DNA from: JACKBK01 sp963707275
GTDB taxonomy: Bacteria; Chloroflexota; Anaerolineae; JAAEKA01
DNA length: 64,000 nt
Direction of reading: 5' to 3'
Assembly: GCA_963707275.1 (NCBI GenBank)
Contig: CAVPPH010000003.1
Coordinates: 186,001 to 250,000 of the forward strand
Under the pieces are notes generated by a model. The model made no database searches. It was not told the origin of the DNA and worked only from the letters and a program-made list of their open reading frames with translations. A program made the position numbers and the translations under genes. Shown piece after piece: positions 57,436-64,000 of the stretch (position 1 is the stretch's first letter; each line of letters opens with the position of its first letter).

Positions 57436-60402
57436 ATGTTGAAATCAGAGTCTTTTTCGCCGTACAAGACTTCTACGCTGCTGCCTTCGCCGCCGCCAGA
57501 CTTTCCTTATCGTTTTCCATCTGTCCCTATTGCGCCGTCGGCTGCGGCATGATAGTGGGGGTGGAGGATGGCAAGGTCGTCAACATCGAGGGCGACCCGG
57601 AGCATCCCATCAACCAGGGAGCGCTCTGCAGCAAGGGCGGCACCCTGTCGCAACTGGTCAACAGCCCGCGACGCATCACCAAACCGGCCTACCGCGCGCC
57701 AGGCGCTTCGCAATGGCAAGAGGTCGACTGGGACTGGACGCTGGACCAGATCGCGGGGCGCATCAAACAGACCCGCGACGCTCACTGGATCGAAACCGAC
57801 GACCAGGGCCGCACCGTTCGCCGCACCGAGGCCATCGCCTCCATCGGCAGCGCCGCTCTGGACAACGAAGAGTGCAGCCTCTACGCCAAAGCGCTGCGCA
57901 GCCTCGGCCTGGTGTACATGGAACACCAGGCCAGGATCTGACACTCCGCTACTGTAGCGGCTCTGGCAGAGTCGTTCGGCAGAGGAGCGATGACGAACCA
58001 CTGGATCGATCTGCGAAACAGTGACGTCATCTTGATCATGGGCGCTAACCCGGCCGAGAACCATCCCATCTCCTTCCGCTGGGTGATGACGGCCAAAGAC
58101 CGGGGCGCCACCGTTATCCACGTAGACCCGCGCTTTACACGCACCTCGACTCAGGCCGATATCTATGCCTCCCTGCGTTCGGGCACGGATATCGCCTTTC
58201 TCGGAGGCATGATCAAGTACATCCTGGACAACGAGCTGTATCAGGAAGCGTACATGATCGATTACACCAACGCGTCCTACCTGGTCAACCCCGAGTACAC
58301 CTTCGAAGCCGGTATCTTCAGCGGCTTCCAGCCTGACAAAAGCAGCTACGACAAGGGCACCTGGTGGTATCAGATGGGCGAGGACGGCATCCAGTTGATG
58401 GATCGCACGCTCCAGGATCCCAACTGCGTCTTCCAGTTGATGCGCCAGCATTACGCCCGCTACGACCTGGAGACAGTCAGCAACATCACCGGCACGCCGG
58501 TCGATGACTTGCTGAAAGTCTACACGGCCATGGGAACCACCGGCCGCCCAGATCGTGTGGCGACCGTCATGTACGCCATGGGCTGGACGCAGCACACCCA
58601 CGGCACCCAAAACATCCGCGCTGCGACCATTATCCAACTGCTGCTGGGCAACATGGGCATGGCTGGCGGCGGCATCAACGCCCTGCGCGGCGAGTTCAAC
58701 GTCCAGGGATCGACCGATCACGCCTTGCTGTTCCATCTTTTGCCTGGCTACCTGGCAGCACCGCGCGCCAAGTTCCAGGCGCTGGCCGAGTACATCGACG
58801 CCAACACTCCCAAGTGCAGCGACCCGCTCAGCGCCAACTGGTGGCAGAACTTCAACAAGTACGCCGTCAGCCTGCTCAAGGCGATGTATGGCGACAACGG
58901 CACGACCGACAACGAATTCGGCTATGGCTGGCTGCCCAAGCTGGCCGACAGCGGCAACTACTCCTGGTTGACCTATCTGGCCCAACATCGTCAACGGCGC
59001 CATCAAGGGCCTCCTGGCCTGGGGCCAGAACCCGGCCGTCAGCAGCACCAACGCCAACGGGGTGCGCGAGGCCATGGACCACCTGGATTGGCTGGTGACG
59101 GTCAACCTGTGGGACACCGAAACCTCCAGCTTCTGGCAGCGACCCGGCGTCGATCCGGCCGCCATACAGACCGAGGTCTTCATGCTGCCCTGCGCGGCCT
59201 CGGTAGAGAAGGAAGGCAGCATCACCAACAGCGGCCGCTGGGCGCAGTGGCGCTACAAGGCCGTCGAACCGCCCGGCGAGGCAATGCCTGATGCCTGGAT
59301 CATCAACCAGCTCATGCTGCGGCTGCGCGATCTCTACGCTGCCGACCCTGGCCCCAACCCGGACCCGATCCTCAATCTGGCCTGGGACTACGGCGAGGGC
59401 GAGGTGGACGCGCACCAGGTGGCCAGGCAGATCAACGGCTGGGCGGTAACCGATGTCAAGGATGCGGACGGCAACGTTGTCGTGCCGGCCGGCGATCAGG
59501 TCAAGAACTTCACCCAGCTTCAGGCCGACGGCAGCACCGCCTGCGCCAACTGGCTCTACGCCGGCAGCTACAACGAAGAAGGCAACATGATGGCGCGGCG
59601 GGACAACGTGGACACCCACCCGCAGCAGTTGGGCTTGTTCAGCAACTGGGCGTGGTCCTGGCCACTGAACCGTCGCATCATCTACAATCGGGCCTCGGTC
59701 ACCATGACCGGCGAACCGATCGATCCCAGGCGCGCCTTGATCACCTGGAATGCGGCCGAGAAGAAATGGGAGGGCGACGTGCCCGACGGCGGCTGGCCGC
59801 CGGGCGAGCGGCTGCCCTTCATCATGCGCCGCGGTGGACGCGCCAGGCTGTTCGGGCCGACCATGGCCGATGGTCCCTTCCCGGAGCACTACGAGCCGTG
59901 GGAAAGCCCGGTGTTCAACCCGCTGCACCCGCAGGAGACCAACCCGGCGCTGTGGGACCTGGAGAAGGACGCCAAGGGCGCCACCCATGCCTTCCCGCTG
60001 GTGGGCACCACCTACCGCGTGTCGGAGCACTGGCAGACCGGCGCCATGACCCGCAACCTGCCCTGGCTGGCCGAGATGCAGCCGGACATGTTTGTGGAAA
60101 TGAGTCCCCAGCTCGCCGCCGAGCGCGGCATCAGCAACGGCGAGTGGGTAATCGTCGAGTCGGCGCGCGGCGCGATCGAAGCCGTGGCGATGGTAACGCC
60201 CCGCCTCCAGCCTTTCACAGTCCAGGGCCAGACCGTGCATGAAGTTGGCATGCCCTATCACTGGGGCTTCCTCGGCCTGGTGACGGGCGGCAGCGCCAAC
60301 GAACTGACGCCGCCGGTGGGCGACGCCAACACCATGATTCCCGAGACCAAGGCTTTCCTGTGCAACGTGCGCAAGCTGGTCAACGGCAAGGAGGAGGTGT
60401 GA
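57436..60402 (+). CDS. fdnG: Selenocysteine formate dehydrogenase, major (alpha) subunit; start unresolved, one frame break
   Basis: Mo/W-bis-MGD enzyme. Frame 57480 onward reads SICPYCAVGCGMIVGVEDGKVVNIEGDPEHPINQGALCSKGG (4Fe-4S Cys motif and MGD-binding), SAALDNEECSLYAKALRSLGLVYMEHQARI, then TGA at 57939, then HSATVAALAESFGRGAMTNHWIDLRNSDVILIMGANPAENHPISF, exactly as in E. coli FdnG at its Sec residue. An indel near 58985 shifts the remainder, which includes NVWDTETSSFWQRPGVDPA-like LWDTETSSFWQRPGV, NLAWDYGEGEVDAHQ and the C-terminal molybdopterin domain. No start codon occurs in the Cys-motif frame upstream; ATG 57436 needs one more indel. It oxidises formate to CO2. Confidence 0.85.
57939..57941 (+). 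other. In-frame UGA, predicted selenocysteine codon
   Basis: TGA at 57939-57941 lies between HQARI and HSATVAAL in the exact position of the catalytic Sec/Cys of formate dehydrogenases. Both sides are in one frame and family-like, so this is recoding, not a frameshift. Confidence 0.88.
57942..57974 (+). promoter_or_regulatory. Candidate bacterial SECIS hairpin(s)
   Basis: Directly after the UGA: CCGCTA (57946-57951), loop CTG, TAGCGG (57955-57960); and a second stem GGCTCT/AGAGTC (57959-57964 / 57968-57973) with loop GGC about 24 bases after the UGA. The spacing of the second resembles bacterial SECIS elements that bind SelB. Folding was judged by eye only. Confidence 0.4.
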
Positions 60403-60403
60403 C

Positions 60404-61224
60404 ATGACCAGGGCTATGCTGATCGACTTGACTCGTTGCATCGGCTGCCGGGGCTGTCAGGCCGCCTGCAAGCAGTGGCACGACCTGCCGGGCGAGACCA
60501 CGCACAACACCGGGAGCAACCAGAACCCGCCGTGGATCAGCGGCAAGACCCGCACGATGGTCACCTTCAACGAGGTCGAGCAGAACGGCCAGCTCGATTG
60601 GGTCTTCGCCAAGCGCCAGTGTATGCACTGCGAGCATCCCGGCTGCGCGTCGGCCTGCACCGTGGGCGCGTTGCGCAAGACGGCCGATGGGCCGGTGGTC
60701 TACGACGCCAGCAAGTGCATCGGCTGTCGCTACTGCCAGTATGCCTGCCCCTTCGACGTTCCAGCCTACGAGTGGGACGAGGTGTTGGGGTTGATCGGCA
60801 AGTGCGACTTCTGCGTGGACCGCCTGGCCGAGGGCATGGAGCCGGCCTGCGTCAAGGCCTGTCCCACCGAGGCCATCACCTTCGGCGAGCGCGACGAGCT
60901 GCTGGCCGAGGCGCGCCCGGCGCATCATCGTCAATTCGAGCACCTACGTCAACCACATCTACGGCGAGCGCGAGGTGGGCGGCACGTCGATGCTCTATCT
61001 GTCCGGCGTTCCCTTCGCTGCTTTGGGCTTCCCGAATCTGGGCAATCAGCCAGTGTCGGCCTATACCGAGCAGGTCATGGGAAAGACGCCGGTTATCGCT
61101 CTGGGAGTGGCTGCCGGAGCCAGCGCGTCTGTACTGGATCATCAGGCGACGACAGTTGATGATGAGCCTGCAACAGCCGCTTCCGCTCTCACCTGAAGAA
61201 CGCGTCCGGGAGGAAGACCAATGA
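60404..61224 (+). CDS. fdnH: Formate dehydrogenase iron-sulfur (beta) subunit (two frame breaks)
   Basis: Four-cluster ferredoxin-like electron-transfer subunit. Cys groups: CIGCRGCQAAC (about 12-22), CMHCEHPGCASAC, CIGCRYCQYAC (about 106-116), and CDFCVDRLAEGMEPACVKACP. After LLAEA the frame breaks near 60918; the next frame continues IVNSSTYVNHIYGEREVGGTSMLYLSGVPF. A third frame near 61130 supplies the membrane-anchor end, YWIIRRRQLMMSLQQ, and a stop at 61222-61224 that overlaps the next ATG. Two bases separate it from fdnG. It passes electrons from alpha to the membrane subunit. Confidence 0.85.
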
Positions 61225-62123
61225 GCGCTACCGTAACACCGAAGAGCCGCTCGGACGTCTCGCGAGCATCCACCAGTTCGGTCATCGTCGGCGTGTTGCT
61301 GCTGCTGACGCTGGTTGGCGGCGCGGCCGGCGTCTTCCGGCTGTTCACCGGCCTGGGCGCTTCGACGGCGCTGACCGACGGCTATCCCTGGGGCATCTGG
61401 ATCGGCTTCGACTTCGCGCTGATCGCCTTCTCGGGCGCCGCGTTCACCATGGCGGCCATCGTCTACATCCTGGGGCGGGAGAAGTACCGCCCGGCCATGC
61501 GACCGGCGATCCTCTTTGGCCTGCTGGGCTACGTAGGTGTGCTGGTGCTGCTGGTGCTGGATCTGGGCCGCTGGGACCGCTTCTGGAGTTTCTTCGTCAA
61601 CTGGAACATTCACTCCCCGCTGTTCGAGATCAGTTGGTGCATCGTGCTCTACAGCACCGTGCTGGCGGTCGAAGCCAGCCCGCAGCTCTTCGAGCGGCTG
61701 GACAAGGAGCGGCCGGTGCGCTGGGTGTATGCGATCGTGATCCCGCTGGTGGTTGCGGCCGTCACGTTGTCGTCGCTGCACCAATCGACGCTGGGCACGC
61801 TCTACCTGAACATGCCCTACCGGCTGGACGCGCTCTGGTACTCGCCGATCCTGTCGCTGCTGTTCTTCACGTCGTCGGTGATGGCCGGCCTGAGCGTGGC
61901 GATCCTGACCTATCTGCTGGCCAGCCGCATCCGCCACCGGGATGCTGACAACGACATCACCAGCGGACTGGCGCGCGGCGCGGCCTGGGTGACGCTGGTC
62001 TACACGCTGCTCAAGCTGGGCGATATGGCGCTGGCCGGTGAGCGTTCCCCGGCCATCATCAGCCCCAGTTCCTCGGCGTTGGTCTCGCTGCGGTTGACGA
62101 CGCCCATGATTTCGCCTTCGTAG
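61221..62123 (+). CDS. NrfD/PsrC-like membrane subunit, 3-prime end truncated by a junction
   Basis: Quinone-reactive membrane anchor of the formate dehydrogenase, taking electrons from FdnH. Helices at about 20-40, 55-80, 95-115, 140-160, 173-195, 215-240; motifs include GYPWGIWIGFDFALIAFSGAAFTMAAIVYILGR, VLVLLVLDLGRWDRFWSFFVNWNIHSPLFEISWCI and VTLSSLHQSTLGTLYLN. Family homology stops at LLKLGDMALAG (about 62035). The remaining ~28 codons (ERSPAIISPSSSALV...) are the antisense of the ABC gene at 62000-63583, so about 100 C-terminal residues are missing. ATGA overlap with fdnH indicates the operon fdnG-fdnH-nrfD. Confidence 0.8.
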   Translation: MSATVTPKSRSDVSRASTSSVIVGVLLLLTLVGGAAGVFRLFTGLGASTALTDGYPWGIWIGFDFALIAFSGAAFTMAAIVYILGREKYRPAMRPAILFGLLGYVGVLVLLVLDLGRWDRFWSFFVNWNIHSPLFEISWCIVLYSTVLAVEASPQLFERLDKERPVRWVYAIVIPLVVAAVTLSSLHQSTLGTLYLNMPYRLDALWYSPILSLLFFTSSVMAGLSVAILTYLLASRIRHRDADNDITSGLARGAAWVTLVYTLLKLGDMALAGERSPAIISPSSSALVSLRLTTPMISPS

Positions 62124-63583
62124 AGGACGGCGATGCGGTCGCTGAGGGCCAGGATCTCGTCCAGATCCTCGGAGATGAGCAGGATGGCGGTGCCGCGGGC
62201 GCGCTGGTCCAGCAGCCGCTGGTGGATGTACTCGGTCGCACCGATGTCCACGCCGCGCGTCGGCTGGGCCGCGATCAGCACCTTGGGGTCGTTGGATAGC
62301 TCACGCGCCAGGATGACCTTCTGGATGTTGCCGCCCGACAGGCTCTTGATCGGCGTGTCGATGCTGGGGGTCTTGACGTTGAATTCCTGCACCAGTTGCT
62401 GGCTGCGCTGGGCAATGGCCTTGAAGTTGAGGAAGGTGCCCTTGCTGAATGGCGCACGAATGTGGTCCTGCAGGATGATGTTCTCGGCGATGGAGAACTC
62501 CTGGATCACGCCGTCGTGCATCCGTTCCTCCGGGATGTAGCGCAGACCGGCCTCGATACGTTCGCCCACCGACCACTTGGTAATGTCGGTGCCCAACAGC
62601 GCGATCTGGCCGTCGTGCAGCTCGCGCAGGCCGGCGATGACCTCGGCCAGGGTGCGCTGGCCGTTGCCACTCACCCCGGCGATGCCCAGCACCTCGCCCG
62701 CCTGCATGGTCTGCGACAGGTTGAACAGGGCGCGGGTGCCGGTGATGCGGTAGGCCTCCACCTCTTGCAGCGATAGCATCGTGTCGCCTATTTGCACCGG
62801 CGCTTTCTCGCGCTCCATCAACACCTCGCGGCCTACCATCATACGCGCCAACTGCTGGCGGGTGATGTTTTCGTTGGGGACGGTGCCGATCAGCGCGCCG
62901 GCCCGCAGCACGCTGATGCGGTCGCTGAGCGCGATCACCTCGCGCAGCTTGTGGCTGATGAAGACCAGACAGTGGCCGTCGGAGGTCATCTTCTTCAGCG
63001 TGATGAACAGCTCATCCACCTCTTGCGGCGTCAGCACCGCCGTCGGCTCGTCCAGAATCAGCAGCGCCGCGCCCCGGTAGAGCGCCTTGATGATCTCCAC
63101 CCGCTGGCGCACGCCGACCGGCAACGTCCAGACTGGCGCCCTGGGATCGACGTGCAGACCGTAGACCTTGGCCAATTCGCTGATGCGCGCTTCCACCTTT
63201 TCCAGGTCAAGCAGCGGGCCGCGGCTCGATTTCAGTCCCAGCGCCACGTTCTCGGCCACGGTCAGCGTGTCCACCAGCATGAAGTGCTGGTGCACCATGC
63301 CGATGCCGTTGTGCAGCGCGTCGGTGGGGGTGTTGATTTCGACCGCCTGGCCGTTGATGCGGATCTCGCCCTCTTCCTTGCGATAGAGGCCGTAGAGAAC
63401 CTTCATCAGCGTCGATTTGCCGGCGCCGTTTTCGCCCAGCAACGTGTGAACTTCGCCAGCTTTGATGTCGAAATCCACGTGGTCGCAGGCAACAACGCCC
63501 GGAAAGCGCTTGACGATGCCGCGCATTTCCAGCAGATCGATCCGCGGCAGGCCTGTGGGGAGGAGGTTGCTGGTCGTGGTCAT
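62000..63583 (-). CDS. BMP-type (nucleoside) ABC transporter ATPase with two ABC domains; 3-prime end at a junction
   Basis: About 527 residues. Two ABC domains as in ribose/nucleoside importers: domain 1 LLGENGAGKSTLMKVLYGLYRKEEG, switch GMVHQHFMLVDTLTVAENV, signature-like LPVGVRQRVEIIKALYRGAALLILDEPTAVLTPQE; domain 2 IAGVSGNGQRTLAEVIAGL, RYIPEERMHDGVIQEFSIAENI, SLSGGNIQKVILARELSNDPKVLIAAQPTRGVDIGA. The family sequence ends at AEELGLMMAGE (about 62045) and the final residues are junk shared with the antisense nrfD end. Start MTTTSNLLPTGLP at 63583. Upstream on the same strand is a BMP family binding protein, separated by a hairpin. Confidence 0.85.
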   Translation of the reverse strand: MTTTSNLLPTGLPRIDLLEMRGIVKRFPGVVACDHVDFDIKAGEVHTLLGENGAGKSTLMKVLYGLYRKEEGEIRINGQAVEINTPTDALHNGIGMVHQHFMLVDTLTVAENVALGLKSSRGPLLDLEKVEARISELAKVYGLHVDPRAPVWTLPVGVRQRVEIIKALYRGAALLILDEPTAVLTPQEVDELFITLKKMTSDGHCLVFISHKLREVIALSDRISVLRAGALIGTVPNENITRQQLARMMVGREVLMEREKAPVQIGDTMLSLQEVEAYRITGTRALFNLSQTMQAGEVLGIAGVSGNGQRTLAEVIAGLRELHDGQIALLGTDITKWSVGERIEAGLRYIPEERMHDGVIQEFSIAENIILQDHIRAPFSKGTFLNFKAIAQRSQQLVQEFNVKTPSIDTPIKSLSGGNIQKVILARELSNDPKVLIAAQPTRGVDIGATEYIHQRLLDQRARGTAILLISEDLDEILALSDRIAVLYEGEIMGVVNRSETNAEELGLMMAGERSPASAISPSLSSV

Positions 63584-63604
63584 AGTTTCACCTGATCTAA
63601 CCTG

Positions 63605-63663
63605 ACAAGGTGACAAGGTGACCTTCAATCAGGTTCACCTTGTCACCTTATCACCTTGTCACC
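63605..63663. repeat. AAGGTGAC tandem hairpin between the BMP gene and its ATPase
   Basis: AAGGTGACAAGGTGA (63606-63620) pairs perfectly with TCACCTTGTCACCTT (63635-63649), 15 bp, 14-base loop; a further TATCACCTTGTCACC follows. It lies after the binding-protein gene in the transcription direction, as the livK hairpins do. Confidence 0.75.
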
Positions 63664-63675
63664 GTGTCATCCGTA

Positions 63676-64000
63676 TTACTGTGCCGGCAATGCTTGAATC
63701 TTGCCGTCCTTGATGTCCTGAATGGCCTGGTCAGCCGCTGCTTTCACGTCGTCGGGGATAGTAACGCCCGGATTGTAGACGATCTTCAGACCGTCGTTGG
63801 CCAGGGTCAGCGTGTAAGCCTTGCCGCCAAAGGTGCCGCTGTTGTGCAACGCAATCATGTCCTTGACGACCGCGACCCAGTCGAAGACCTGGGTGGCGAC
63901 GACCGCATCGGGCGCCAGTGAGCTCTGGTCGCTCTGCGTGCCCAGCCACTTCACGCCCTTGTCCTTGGCGACGCCGATTGCGCCAACCACCTGCTGCGCC
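63676..64000 (-). CDS. BMP family ABC transporter substrate-binding protein (partial)
   Basis: The C-terminal ~107 residues of a basic-membrane-protein (PF02608) lipoprotein: QQVVGAIGVAKDKGVKWLGTQSDQSSLAPDAVVATQVFDWVAVVKDMIALHNSGTFGGKAYTLTLANDGLKIVYNPGVTIPDDVKAAADQAIQDIKDGKI. The GAIGVAKDKGVKWLGTQSDQ run is typical of the BMP sugar-binding lobe. It continues beyond the window edge at 64000. It would bind nucleosides or purines and feed the ATPase downstream (62000-63583) and presumably permeases beyond. Confidence 0.85.
   Translation of the reverse strand, partial: AQQVVGAIGVAKDKGVKWLGTQSDQSSLAPDAVVATQVFDWVAVVKDMIALHNSGTFGGKAYTLTLANDGLKIVYNPGVTIPDDVKAAADQAIQDIKDGKIQALPAQ

Noticed and set aside
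62000..62123. True antisense gene overlap between nrfD and the ABC gene
   Set aside because: Both lose family homology at the same point; the overlap consists of non-homologous sequence, so a junction is more likely.

Overview
The window looks like one contig of a GC-rich bacterium, most likely a Chloroflexota (Anaerolineae/Caldilineae-like) genome, perhaps metagenome-assembled. This is inferred from the gene repertoire and style: large AAA/TPR/LuxR regulator, DUF6325, GHL10, mycothiol-type isomerase fold, and a selenocysteine formate dehydrogenase next to Anaerolineae-like housekeeping genes. No rRNA, tRNA, CRISPR array, transposase or integrase was seen.

Layout. 0-1.5 kb: minus-strand small envelope or stress-type genes (SHOCT, DUF6325, a membrane protein). 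1.9-13.4 kb: mainly minus-strand housekeeping genes (bactofilin, DUF4446, prs, trxB, prmA, dnaJ, coaE, an ABC-F ATPase), with plus-strand rdgB and an adenylate cyclase and a decayed HigBA-type toxin-antitoxin pair. 13.6-21.3 kb: a radical SAM gene, then a complete branched-chain amino-acid ABC operon (livK, H, M, G, F) behind a consensus sigma-70 promoter. 21.5-28.3 kb: small enzymes (MBL hydrolase, DUF1338, two hotdog thioesterases, RluA, DUF368, two GNATs). 28.4-32.8 kb: secreted and lipoprotein genes, a GHL10 hydrolase and an M1 peptidase. 32.9-38.4 kb: a 1004-residue LuxR-type regulator, an MDMPI-fold protein and glutamate dehydrogenase. 38.7-46.9 kb: gatCA and, 5 kb away, gatB, with a sugar nucleotidyltransferase, mazEF, an aminotransferase and a saccharopine dehydrogenase-like gene between. 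47-52 kb: small toxin-antitoxin-like genes, then a compact cluster of two DUF488 proteins, a dual-OB-like protein and RecQ. 52.2-57.4 kb: a GH13 enzyme and an orphan HsdR with no HsdM or HsdS. 57.4-62.0 kb: formate dehydrogenase alpha (in-frame UGA), Fe-S and membrane subunits. 62.0-64 kb: a nucleoside-type (BMP) ABC system, joined tail-to-tail to the truncated membrane subunit gene.

Three things run across the window. First, at least twenty single-base reading-frame breaks, mostly apparent one-base insertions, fall in conserved genes (worst in livM, recQ, hsdR and the fdn genes). I read them as sequence errors and annotate the genes across them. Second, many intergenic gaps, and two genes, carry hairpins or short tandem units, each locus built from its own 6-16-base word. 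Two copies of one palindrome, one of them inside hsdR, differ by paired compensatory changes. Third, both ABC operons have strong hairpins directly after the substrate-binding-protein gene.

The best candidates for an undescribed system are the DUF488-DUF488-dualOB-RecQ cluster near the orphan HsdR, the hairpin family, and a poly-C tract placed inside a promoter spacer upstream of a secreted protein gene.
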